A DNA stretch of 64,000 nt from DASQFQ01 sp038238015 (lineage in GTDB: Bacteria; Actinomycetota; Thermoleophilia; Solirubrobacterales; Solirubrobacteraceae), in NCBI GenBank assembly GCA_038238015.1, contig JBBRYA010000004.1:36024-100023 (forward strand), in the 5' to 3' direction. The notes below the pieces were generated by a model. That model was not told the origin of the DNA, did not search any database, and was given only the letters and a program-made list of their open reading frames with translations. The first letter of the stretch is position 1. Every line of letters begins with the position of its first letter. Made by a program: the position numbers and the translations under genes. Positions 17,160 to 24,495 of this stretch are shown piece after piece.

Positions 17160-17810
17160 ATGCACGGGGTCTGGCCCTGGGCCCTGATGGCGCTGCTCGG
17201 CGCTTATCACGGCCTCAACCCGGCGATGGGCTGGCTGTTCGCAGTCGCTCTGGGGATGCAGGAGCGCGACCGCGGTGCGGTGCTCCGGGCCCTGCCCGCG
17301 ATCGCCATCGGCCACGAGCTGGCGCTCGGCGTCGTCGTGCTCGTCGTGCTCGGCCTCGGGGCGCTGACCGACCCGTCGGTCCTGCACCTCGGCGCCGGCC
17401 TCGCGCTGATCGCCTTCGGGATCTTCCGCTTCGTCAAGCCGCGGGCACACCCGCGCTGGACCCGCGCCCAGGTCAACCGGCGCGAGCTGACCTGGTGGTC
17501 CTTCCTGATGTCCAGCGCCCACGGCGCCGGGCTGATGGTCGCGCCCGTGCTGCTCGGCGCGGGCGCCGCCAGCGAGGCCGCGGCGGGCGACCACGCGCTC
17601 GCCGCCGTCCGGTCCCACTCGATGTCGGTGCCGGCCGGCGCGCTCGCGATCACGCTGCACGTCGCAGCGATGCTGGCCGTGATGTCCGTCGTGGCGATCG
17701 TGGTCTACGACAAGCTCGGCGTCGCGATCCTGCGCCGCGCCTGGGTCAACCTCGACGCCGTGTGGGCGGGCGCGTTCGTGATGGCAGGGCTGGTGACCTT
17801 CGTGACCTGA
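17160..17810 (+). CDS. Polytopic membrane protein partnered with the SELENBP1-family gene
   Basis: A 216-residue protein with about five to six membrane segments. Histidine-bearing motifs lie in or beside helices: AYHGLNPAMGWLFAVALG, AIGHELALG and SSAHGAGLMVAPVLL. I do not recognise a named family; the histidines suggest metal or small-molecule transport but this is a guess. The start at 17160 has no obvious Shine-Dalgarno site and lies 11 bases after the oxidase stop, so it is probably read through in one operon. A nonsense- and deletion-bearing copy lies at 19201-19488, so the pair was duplicated together. Confidence 0.75.
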   Translation: MHGVWPWALMALLGAYHGLNPAMGWLFAVALGMQERDRGAVLRALPAIAIGHELALGVVVLVVLGLGALTDPSVLHLGAGLALIAFGIFRFVKPRAHPRWTRAQVNRRELTWWSFLMSSAHGAGLMVAPVLLGAGAASEAAAGDHALAAVRSHSMSVPAGALAITLHVAAMLAVMSVVAIVVYDKLGVAILRRAWVNLDAVWAGAFVMAGLVTFVT

Positions 17811-17817
17811 CGTGCTC

Positions 17818-19083
17818 TCAGGGCGTGACCCGGATCGTCCGCGTGGTGGCGGACCGGTTGCCCGCCGCGTCGGTCGCCGTAATGCGGAGCTCGACGACGA
17901 AGCGCCGCGCGGGGCCGATCAGCCGGCGGCTCGGGTGCAGGAGCACGGTGCGCGCACCCGCGGCGGGAGCAAGCGAGGCGGTGGCGAGGCTGAGCTCGTA
18001 GCGGGCGAGGTGCGCCGCGCGTGCAGTGGCGCGGAGGTCGAGGCCCAGGGCGGCGGACTCGCTCGGCTTCACGGTTACGCGCAGGCCGCGCAAGAACGCC
18101 CGTCGCGAGAGCCTTGACGGCAGCCCGGCAAGCGTCACGGACGGCGGAGTCCTGTCGCTGCTCGTGGGCGGCGGTTGTGGCGCTGAGGCGGTGGGGCTTG
18201 GGGGCGCTGAGCGCGTGGGGTCGAGCGGGTACTGGTCCTCGTTGTCGGGGACGCCGTCGCCGTCGTCGTCCGCGTCACAGGCATCGCCACGACCGTCGCG
18301 GTCTGTATCGGTCTGCTCGCCGTTCGCCGTGGTCGGGCAGTCGTCGTAGCCGTCCGCGACGCCGTCCCCGTCGTCGTCTGGCTCGAAGTCCGTCCGCGTC
18401 AGCGTCTGCCCGGAGCCGATCTCGACGTCGTCGACGTACTCGACGGCGCCGGCGGCGAAGGGCGCCTCGTCGCCGGCTACGAACCGCACCGCCGGCCCGG
18501 CCAACGCTCCGGTGGGAACCGGTCGCAGCCGCGCGCCCGGCGCGGCTGCCACGAGGCTCGCGAAGGGCTTGACGTTGCCCGCGGCCGAGCCGGCAAGGCC
18601 GCTCGACGAGTACCAGCCGCCGGCCAGGGCGTCCCAGCGCTGCCAGGCGCCGAGCTGCACCGCGCCCTGGTCGGGGAGCCCGTCCGGCGCATTCTGGAAG
18701 TACGGGTCGAAGATCCAGACGTCGTCGAATGCGTTGTCTCCGTTGGTGTCGACGAAGAGGTAGACGACGGCGACGCGCTGGACGGCGCCCGTCGCGGTAT
18801 ACGTGGCGTAGGAGAGCCGGCTGAGTGTCGGTGGAGCGGCGCCGTCGAAGCCCGAGCGCTCGAGCTGGGCGAGCGACGACCCGTCGGCGCCCACCGAGAG
18901 CTGCACGCTGCCGGCCCCACGGGCGGCCGGGCCGCTCACCAGCGCGGCGGACGCCGTGCCGGTGCCTGCGAGAGCCCAAGGGCCGAGGGCACCAGGACGG
19001 ACCACCACGTCGTTGGCGCGCGCAGGCGCCGCGGCGACCAGAAGGGCACCGATTACCATGGCGAGGACCGCCGGACGGAGCAC
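17818..19083 (-). CDS. Secreted protein with thrombospondin type 3 (calcium-binding) repeats
   Basis: A 421-residue protein. Residues 1-24 are a signal peptide ending APARA. About 25-245 form a beta-rich domain, with DTNGDNAFDD inside it. Near 250-290 the aspartate-rich repeats DDDGDGVADGYDDCP, DTDRDGRGDACD and DDDGDGVPDNEDQYPLD fit TSP3 calcium loops. A proline/serine linker leads to a C-terminal Ig-like domain. GTG 19083 is the natural start of the signal peptide. The protein is probably surface-exposed or secreted, role unknown. It lies, inverted, between the intact and decayed copies of the oxidase/membrane-protein pair. Confidence 0.75.
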   Translation of the reverse strand: MLRPAVLAMVIGALLVAAAPARANDVVVRPGALGPWALAGTGTASAALVSGPAARGAGSVQLSVGADGSSLAQLERSGFDGAAPPTLSRLSYATYTATGAVQRVAVVYLFVDTNGDNAFDDVWIFDPYFQNAPDGLPDQGAVQLGAWQRWDALAGGWYSSSGLAGSAAGNVKPFASLVAAAPGARLRPVPTGALAGPAVRFVAGDEAPFAAGAVEYVDDVEIGSGQTLTRTDFEPDDDGDGVADGYDDCPTTANGEQTDTDRDGRGDACDADDDGDGVPDNEDQYPLDPTRSAPPSPTASAPQPPPTSSDRTPPSVTLAGLPSRLSRRAFLRGLRVTVKPSESAALGLDLRATARAAHLARYELSLATASLAPAAGARTVLLHPSRRLIGPARRFVVELRITATDAAGNRSATTRTIRVTP

Positions 19084-19160
19084 CGGCCGAGCCTATACCG
19101 GTCACCGCATCGTTCATAGGGCGTCATCCCGGACGCTGACGTAGGGTCCGCCTCCGCATG

Positions 19161-19488
19161 AGCGACTCGTTCCATACTGCTTCCCGGACTGAGCGGACTC
19201 TTGCGCGGCGCATGGCCGTGAGCCCTGATGGCCCTGCTCGGGGCCGCCAGCGAGGCGGCGGCCGGTGACCACGCGCTCTCGGCGGTGCAGTCGCATTCGA
19301 TATCGATCCCGGCCGGGGCGCTCGCGATCACGCTGCACGTGGCGGCGATGCTCGCGGTGATGGGCGTCGTCTCGGTGGTGGTCTACGACCGCGTCGGCCT
19401 GGCGGTGCTCCGCCGCGCGTGGATCAACCTCGACGCGATCTGGGCGGGCGCGTTCGTGCTCGCCGGGCTGGTGACCTTCTTCACGTGA
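19161..19488 (+). pseudogene. Relic of a second SELENBP1 3' end plus truncated membrane-protein gene
   Basis: Bases 19161-19192 match the last codons of the oxidase gene (SDS, then YCFPD and stop) except for a 5-base insertion. The membrane-protein homologue then begins at TTG 19201, reads LRGAWP, hits TGA at 19219 where the intact copy has tryptophan, continues ALMALLG, and then jumps to AASEAAAGDH, missing about 121 codons. The remaining 70-odd residues are very like the intact copy. An ATG at 19228 could still make an 86-residue fragment. The DUF1348 gene remains coupled to its stop (TGATG). Confidence 0.85.
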
Positions 19489-19970
19489 TGTCCTCGCCCC
19501 CCTCCGAGTCCCGCCCACCGCTGCCCCCGTTCACCCGCGAGTCCGCCATCGAGAAGGTGCGGCTCGCCGAGGACGGCTGGAACACGCGCGATCCGGCCAA
19601 GGTCGCCATGGCGTACACGCCCGAGTCGCGCTGGCGCAACCGCGCGGAGTTCGTCACCGGCCGGGAGGAGATCGTCGCCTTCCTCACCCGCAAGTGGCAC
19701 CGGGAGCTCGACTACCGGCTGGTCAAGGAGCTCTGGGCGTACGGCGACGACCGCATCGCCGTGCGTTTCGCCTACGAGTGGCACGACGACTCGGGGAGCT
19801 GGTTTCGCTCCTACGGCAACGAGAACTGGGAGTTCTCCGGAGACGGCCTCATGCGGCTGCGCCTCGCCAGCATCAACGACCTGCCGATCGCCGAATCCGA
19901 GCGCGCCTACCACTGGCCGCTCGGTCGCCGTCCCGACGACCACCCGGGGCTGACCCAGCTCGGCCTCTGA
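19488..19970 (+). CDS. DUF1348 family (NTF2-like) protein
   Basis: A 160-residue protein of the nuclear-transport-factor-2-like DUF1348 family, recognised from AYTPESRWRNRAEFVTGR, WAYGDDRIAVRFAYEWHDD and WEFSGDGLMRLRLASIND. These small cone-shaped proteins often bind ligands or act as minor enzymes; its function is unknown. ATG 19488 overlaps the stop of the decayed membrane-protein gene. The 130 bases after its stop hold nothing I can identify. Confidence 0.85.
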   Translation: MSSPPSESRPPLPPFTRESAIEKVRLAEDGWNTRDPAKVAMAYTPESRWRNRAEFVTGREEIVAFLTRKWHRELDYRLVKELWAYGDDRIAVRFAYEWHDDSGSWFRSYGNENWEFSGDGLMRLRLASINDLPIAESERAYHWPLGRRPDDHPGLTQLGL

Positions 19971-20100
19971 GCTCGGCGGCGACCGGCGGGCGCGCCACGC
20001 GATCACCACGGCGCAGGTCGTACTGGACGGACGCCATCAGGCCCGCCGAGACCTGCCAGGTGCGCCGGAGGGAGGCCATGGCGCGCCGATACGGCTCCGG

Positions 20101-20307
20101 CTACTCGACGGCGAGCATGACGTCTGAGGCCTTGACGATCGCCGTGACCCTGCTGCCCTCCTGGAGGCCGAGCTCGCGCGCGGCCTCGACGGTGATCGAG
20201 GCGACCAGGCGCTGCCCGTCGACGTCGAGCTCGACGTTCGCGGTCGCGGCGCCCTCCGTGACGCTGACGACGCTTGCGGGGAGCTGGTTGCGGGCGCTGA
20301 GCTTCAT
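20101..20307 (-). CDS. Molbindin-like TOBE domain protein
   Basis: A 68-residue single TOBE/Mop domain (MKLSARNQLPASVVSV at the start, LGLQEGSRVTAIVKASDVML at the end). Such molbindins bind molybdate or tungstate as oligomers and may store it or buffer its level in the cytoplasm. It follows modC by 9 bases on the same strand, with AGGAGG before the ATG, and is the last gene of the molybdate operon. Confidence 0.9.
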   Translation of the reverse strand: MKLSARNQLPASVVSVTEGAATANVELDVDGQRLVASITVEAARELGLQEGSRVTAIVKASDVMLAVE

Positions 20308-20316
20308 GGGTCCTCC

Positions 20317-21381
20317 TTAGCGGTTGAGCAGTCGGGTGCTGGCGGCCTTCCACGTCGCGACGACGTGGCTTCCGGGAGCGAGGCCGAGGCGCCGAACCGA
20401 GGCGTCGCTGATCTCCGCGGTCAACGGCTGCGGTGCGGCGAGCCCCACCCGTACCCGGTTTCCTACGGTGGTGATCGAGATCACCTCGACGTCCAGGTGG
20501 TTCTGTGCCGATCCGGCGTTGTCGCCCCCGGCGGGCTCGAGGATGATCTCCCATGGATAGACGCTGACCGCGACCGGCCCTTCCCCCGCCTCCGTGCTGG
20601 CGACGGCGCCGCCGCCGTCGAGGGCGACCCGGGTGAGGCCGTCGGGCTCCGGGCTCGCGGTGCCGGTCAGCACCACCGCGCCGGTGAAGTCGGCGACGAA
20701 CGCGGACGCCGGCGAGGCCGCCAGCTCCGCCGCGGTGCCCTGCTGGACCACGCGGCCGTCGTCGATGACGCCGACCTCGTCGCCGAGCAGCGCGGCCTCG
20801 GTGAAGTCGTGGGTGACCAGCAGCGCGGGCACGCCGGTCTCGCGCAGGACGGCCGCAAGCTCACGGCTCGCGGACGCCCGCGTTCGCGCGTCGAGTGCGG
20901 AGAGCGGCTCGTCGAGCAGCAGCGCCTCGGGACGGCGTGCCAGCGCGCGGGCGAGGGCGACCCGCTGGCGTTCTCCGCCGGACATGGTGCGCGGCCGCGC
21001 ATCGGCCAGGTGGGCCACGCCGAAGCGCTCGAGCAGCTCCGTGGCGCGCCGGTGGCGATCGCGCCGCGGCTCGCCGCGCAATGGATACGCGACGTTCTGG
21101 CGCGCGCTCAGGTGCGGGAACAGCGCGTAGTCCTGAAAGACGTAGCCGCACCGGCGATGCTCGGGGGCGACGTCGATGCCGCGGCTGGTGTCAAGCCAGG
21201 TCTCGGCCCCGCAGCTGACCTGGCCGGACTCGGGGCGAAGGAGACCGGCGACGATGCGCAGCACCGAGCTCTTCCCGGCGCCGGAGGGCCCGGCGAGCGC
21301 CAGGCAGCCGGCGGTCGGCGCCTCGAGCGCCACATCGAGCGCGAACCCCCCGAGCCGCGTCGCGGCCTCAACGCGCAGCAC
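20317..21381 (-). CDS. modC: Molybdate ABC transporter ATP-binding protein
   Basis: A 354-residue ATPase: Walker A GPSGAGKSS, Q loop YVFQDYALFPHL, signature MSGGERQRVALARALA, Walker B LLLDEPLSALD, H-loop LLVTHD. From about residue 240 the C-terminal part includes TOBE-like strands that can sense molybdate. GTG 21381 overlaps modB by 14 bases. It energises molybdate (possibly tungstate) uptake for the molybdenum cofactor genes nearby. Confidence 0.92.
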   Translation of the reverse strand: MLRVEAATRLGGFALDVALEAPTAGCLALAGPSGAGKSSVLRIVAGLLRPESGQVSCGAETWLDTSRGIDVAPEHRRCGYVFQDYALFPHLSARQNVAYPLRGEPRRDRHRRATELLERFGVAHLADARPRTMSGGERQRVALARALARRPEALLLDEPLSALDARTRASASRELAAVLRETGVPALLVTHDFTEAALLGDEVGVIDDGRVVQQGTAAELAASPASAFVADFTGAVVLTGTASPEPDGLTRVALDGGGAVASTEAGEGPVAVSVYPWEIILEPAGGDNAGSAQNHLDVEVISITTVGNRVRVGLAAPQPLTAEISDASVRRLGLAPGSHVVATWKAASTRLLNR

Positions 21382-22171
21382 TGCCCAGCCATGCCGATCC
21401 GCTCAGCAGCTTGACCGACAGCAGCAACGCCGCCGAGACCGCGACGAGCACCGCGGAGAGCGCGAGCGCGCCCGTGAAGTCGGTCGAGAAGCGCTCGTAG
21501 ATGGCCAGCGGCACCGTCTGGGTGATGCCGCGGAAGGAGCCGGCGAACATCAGCGTCGCCCCGAACTCGCCCAGCGCCCGCCCCCACGCCAGGGCGAGCC
21601 CGGAGATCAGCCCCGGCCCGGCGGTCGGGATGGCGACGGCCAGGAACGTGCGCGCCTCGCCGGCCCCGAGCGTGCGCGACGCCTCCATCCACGTGCGGTC
21701 GAGCGCCTCGAAGGCCGACTGGGCCTGGCGCAGGTAGAACGGGGCGGCCACGAAGATCAGCGCCAGGATCACCCCGGCGGTGGTCAGCACGAGCTCGAGT
21801 CCGGCGCTCGCCACAAGACCGCCGAGCACGCCGTTCGGTCCGAGCGCGGCGAGCAGGCCGATCCCCGCGACCGCCGGTGGCAGCACCAGGGGGAGCTCGA
21901 CCAGCGTGATGAGCGTGGAGCGTCCCGGGAAGCGGCGGGTTGCGAGCAGGTAGGCAGCGGGTGTGCCGACGAGCACGATGACCGCGACGGCGATCGCGCT
22001 GCACTCGAGGCTCAGCCGCAGCGCCTGCAGCGCTCCCTCGTCGCCGAGGCTCGCGATCAGGTCGCGCGGCGAGGTGTCGACGAAGATCGCGACGATCGGC
22101 AGCGTGAGGAAGCACAGCGTCCCCGCCAGCGCCGCGACCAGCAGGACGGGGAACCAGCGCCGGCTTCTCAC
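21368..22171 (-). CDS. modB: Molybdate ABC transporter permease
   Basis: A 267-residue permease with about six membrane helices. The cytoplasmic loop contacting ModC carries EASRTLGAGEARTFLAVAIP, with the EAA-type glycine, followed by GLALAWGRALGEFGATLMFAG, typical of ModB/CysT permeases. GTG 22171 overlaps the modA stop (GTGA). It works with ModA and ModC. Confidence 0.92.
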   Translation of the reverse strand: MRSRRWFPVLLVAALAGTLCFLTLPIVAIFVDTSPRDLIASLGDEGALQALRLSLECSAIAVAVIVLVGTPAAYLLATRRFPGRSTLITLVELPLVLPPAVAGIGLLAALGPNGVLGGLVASAGLELVLTTAGVILALIFVAAPFYLRQAQSAFEALDRTWMEASRTLGAGEARTFLAVAIPTAGPGLISGLALAWGRALGEFGATLMFAGSFRGITQTVPLAIYERFSTDFTGALALSAVLVAVSAALLLSVKLLSGSAWLGSAAR

Positions 22172-22935
22172 CCCGTCGGCGGCGGCTCGAAGCCCGCGGC
22201 CTTCAGCGCCTTCTGCCCAACGCCGGCGGTGAGCCCGTCGATGAACGCCTGCGCCTGTTGGGGCTGCTTGGCGCCCTTGACCACGGCCGCGCCGTAGGCG
22301 ACGGAGGGCTGCAGGTTGCCGGGGAGCTCGATCGCCTTGAGCTTGCCCCCGGCGCCGCGCACGTCGCTGATGTAGACGAACCCGGCGTCGACGGCGCCCT
22401 GGGTGAGCTTGCCGACGATGCCGGCGACGTCAGGCTCCTCGGAGCCGACGTTGGCAAGGATCGCCTTGCTCCGGCTCGCGGGCAGCTTGTCGAGCACGGT
22501 GCGCGTGTAGGAGCCCACCGGCACCGACTTGGCGCCGACGGCGAGCTTGACGCCATTGCCCTCGAGGCCCGCGAGCGAGCGCACCTTCGTGGCGCCGGAC
22601 GGCACCGCCAGCACGAGGCGGTTGCCCGCGAACACCGTCGGCCTGCCGACCAGGCCCTTCGCGTAGAGCTGCTGGGGCAGCTTGGTGTTGGCCGCCGCGA
22701 AGACGTCGGGCTTGACGCCCTGCTCGATCTGCGCGGCCAGCTCGTCCGAGCCCGCGAACGAGAACGAGGCCCGTGCGCCCTTGAACTGCTTGCCGTACGC
22801 GGTGAACGCCTTCTTCAGGGAGGCTGCGGCAGAGACCTTGAGCGCGAGCTTGGAGGCGCTCGAGCTCTTCGAGGAACCGCTCCCGCACCCGGCGAGCAGG
22901 GACAGAGCGAGCGCCAGGGCGGCGAGCCGCCTCAC
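22168..22935 (-). CDS. modA: Molybdate-binding lipoprotein
   Basis: A 255-residue substrate-binding protein with an N-terminal lipobox (LSLLAGC) placing it on the outer face of the membrane. LKVSAAASLKKAFTAYGKQF and SFAGSDELAAQIEQG are typical of ModA ligand-binding loops, and GAVDAGFVYISD is the usual third contact region. GTG 22935 overlaps the upstream regulator stop. It delivers molybdate to ModBC. Confidence 0.92.
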   Translation of the reverse strand: MRRLAALALALSLLAGCGSGSSKSSSASKLALKVSAAASLKKAFTAYGKQFKGARASFSFAGSDELAAQIEQGVKPDVFAAANTKLPQQLYAKGLVGRPTVFAGNRLVLAVPSGATKVRSLAGLEGNGVKLAVGAKSVPVGSYTRTVLDKLPASRSKAILANVGSEEPDVAGIVGKLTQGAVDAGFVYISDVRGAGGKLKAIELPGNLQPSVAYGAAVVKGAKQPQQAQAFIDGLTAGVGQKALKAAGFEPPPTG

Positions 22936-23315
22936 GTGCCCTCGACCATCACCGAGGTCGCCTTGACCGCCGCGGTGGCGTGCACGCCCTCGCGCAGCCC
23001 GAGCTCCTCAACGGCGTCCCGTGTGATCGCCGCCGTCACCCGATGGGGGCCGGCCTTGATCTCCACGAGCGCCATCACGCCGTCGACCTCCACCGAGGTC
23101 ACGATCCCCGGGAAGCGGTTGCGCGCCGACAGCGATTCCCCGGTCCTATGGCGCTCCGGCCGGGTGCGCAGACGCTCGAGCTCGGCCCCGGGAACGGTGC
23201 GGCGATTGCGCCCGTCGCGGTCGGTTCGCAGCTTGCCGTCGCGGTCCCAGCGCCGCAGCGTGTCCACGCTGACGCCCAGCTCCCGCGCGGCCTCCCCCAG
23301 GGTCAGGTCCTTCAT
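22932..23315 (-). CDS. Helix-turn-helix plus TOBE molybdate-responsive regulator
   Basis: A 127-residue protein. Residues 1-50 are a MerR/excisionase-like helix-turn-helix (LGEAARELGVSVDTLRRWDR), and about 60-127 are a TOBE/Mop domain (LSARNRFPGIVTSVEVDG, LGLREGVHATAAVKATSVMV). This pairing suggests a molybdate sensor controlling the modABC genes that follow with overlapping ends. ATG 23315 is chosen because TTAGGCAG lies just upstream and the fold begins at once; ATG 23327 would add four residues. An inverted repeat lies directly before this start. Confidence 0.8.
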   Translation of the reverse strand: MKDLTLGEAARELGVSVDTLRRWDRDGKLRTDRDGRNRRTVPGAELERLRTRPERHRTGESLSARNRFPGIVTSVEVDGVMALVEIKAGPHRVTAAITRDAVEELGLREGVHATAAVKATSVMVEGT

Positions 23316-23338
23316 CTGCCTAAGCATTGCATAGGCAG
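23316..23338. promoter_or_regulatory. Inverted repeat, candidate operator of the molybdate operon
   Basis: Perfect 7-base arms CTGCCTA (23316-23322) and TAGGCAG (23332-23338) flank a 9-base spacer, immediately upstream of the regulator's start at 23315. Position and symmetry suit an autoregulatory site, but no binding data can be inferred. Confidence 0.45.
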
Positions 23339-23342
23339 AGGG

Positions 23343-23981
23343 TCAGACCGGCGGCAGCGTCCCCTCCACCCGCCGCCGTCCCGCGGCGGAGACCTCGACC
23401 TTCCAGATCGGCGCCTCGGCCTTCACGCGGTCGATCAGTGCGCGCGCTCCCGCGAAGGCCTCGCCGCGGTGTGGCGCCGAGGCCGCAACGACCACGCTCG
23501 GCTCGCTCAGGGGCACCGTCCCCGTGCGGTGCTCGAGCGCGACCGCGCACAGCCGGTGGGCGGCTGCGACCTCCTCGCCGATCGCGCGCAGCTTCTCGAC
23601 GGCCATCTCCGCGTAGGCCTCGTAGTCGAGCTCGGGGACCTCGCGCGTGACCCCCTCGAAGACCACGACCGCGCCGGCCGCCGGGTCGCGCACGGCGGCG
23701 GCCGCCGCGCCCGGGTCGAGCGCGTCACCGGTCACGCGCGCGAGCCGCACCGCGCCGGCACCGCCGCTCACGGGCGGCACCAGCGCGACCTCGTCACCGG
23801 CGTGGACGGTCTCCGCGGGGCCCGCGTACTCGCGGTTGACGGCGACGACGCACGATCGCGGCGCGATCTCCATCGCCTCGAGCAGGTCGGCGACGAGCGC
23901 CCCCTCGGGCAGCTCCACCTCGACCCGGTCGCGCCCCGCGCGCTCGCGCAGGCCGGCGAACAGGCGCACGGACACGATCAT
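23343..23981 (-). CDS. MoaD-MoaE fusion, molybdopterin synthase (MoaX-like)
   Basis: A 212-residue fusion. Residues 1-74 are a MoaD ubiquitin-like domain ending PPVSGG (G73-G74), and about 78-212 are MoaE. MoaE active residues are present: HRTGTVPLSE, APHRGEAF, K187 and K194 in KAEAPIWK. MoaD normally needs a free C-terminal Gly-Gly for thiocarboxylation, so the chain should be cut after G74, as I recall for mycobacterial MoaX. ATG 23981 lies 34 bases from the divergent moaC start. It converts cyclic pyranopterin monophosphate to molybdopterin. Confidence 0.9.
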   Translation of the reverse strand: MIVSVRLFAGLRERAGRDRVEVELPEGALVADLLEAMEIAPRSCVVAVNREYAGPAETVHAGDEVALVPPVSGGAGAVRLARVTGDALDPGAAAAAVRDPAAGAVVVFEGVTREVPELDYEAYAEMAVEKLRAIGEEVAAAHRLCAVALEHRTGTVPLSEPSVVVAASAPHRGEAFAGARALIDRVKAEAPIWKVEVSAAGRRRVEGTLPPV

Positions 23982-24015
23982 GGGGCAATCGTAGGCGCCT
24001 AGACTGGAGCGCGAG
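23982..24015. promoter_or_regulatory. Divergent promoter region between moaDE and moaC
   Basis: On the minus strand TACGAT (23988-23993) is 6 bases before ATG 23981, leaving no leader. On the plus strand TAGACT (24000-24005) is 10 bases before ATG 24016, with GGAG inside the gap. There is no room for a molybdenum-cofactor riboswitch. Confidence 0.45.
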
Positions 24016-24495
24016 ATGGAGGGTCCCGCGCTCACGCACCTCGACGCCTCCGGCCAGGCCCGGATGGTCGACGTGGGCGCAAAGCAGGCCACCGCCCGCT
24101 ACGCCCGTGCCCGCGCGGTGGTGCGGATGTCGCCGCAGGCCGCCGCCCGCGTCGTGGCCGGCGACAACCCCAAGGGCGACGTGGTCTCGGTCGCGCGGAT
24201 CGCCGCGATCCAGGCCGCCAAGCGCACCGACGAGCTGATCCCGCTCGCGCACTCGCTCCCGCTCACCTCCGTCGAGCCCACGCTGGCGATCGACGCGCAG
24301 GCCGGGACGGTCACGATCGTCGCCGAGGCTCGCACCACCGACCGCACCGGCGTGGAGATGGAGGCGATGGTCGCCTGCTCGGTGGCCGCCCTGACCGTGT
24401 ACGACATGGTCAAGGGGATCGAGCCCGGGGTCGTCATCGAGCGCGTCGAGCTGCTCGAGAAGACCGGCGGCAAATCGGACTTCAGGCGCGCATGA
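24016..24495 (+). CDS. moaC: Cyclic pyranopterin monophosphate synthase
   Basis: A 159-residue MoaC: MVDVGAKQATARYARARA near the start, DELIPLAHSLPLTSV (catalytic His region), GVEMEAMVACSVAALTVYDM, and the C-terminal KTGGKSDF. It rearranges the MoaA product into cyclic pyranopterin monophosphate. Its stop overlaps the ATG of moaA, so both early steps are made together. Confidence 0.95.
   Translation: MEGPALTHLDASGQARMVDVGAKQATARYARARAVVRMSPQAAARVVAGDNPKGDVVSVARIAAIQAAKRTDELIPLAHSLPLTSVEPTLAIDAQAGTVTIVAEARTTDRTGVEMEAMVACSVAALTVYDMVKGIEPGVVIERVELLEKTGGKSDFRRA

Noticed and set aside
18230..18400. Possible tandem DNA repeat or CRISPR-like array
   Set aside because: The periodicity comes from Asp/Gly codons of the calcium-binding protein repeats; spacers and repeats of equal length are absent.
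23982..24015. Molybdenum-cofactor riboswitch upstream of moaC or moaDE
   Set aside because: The intergenic gap is only 34 bases, too short for the known element.
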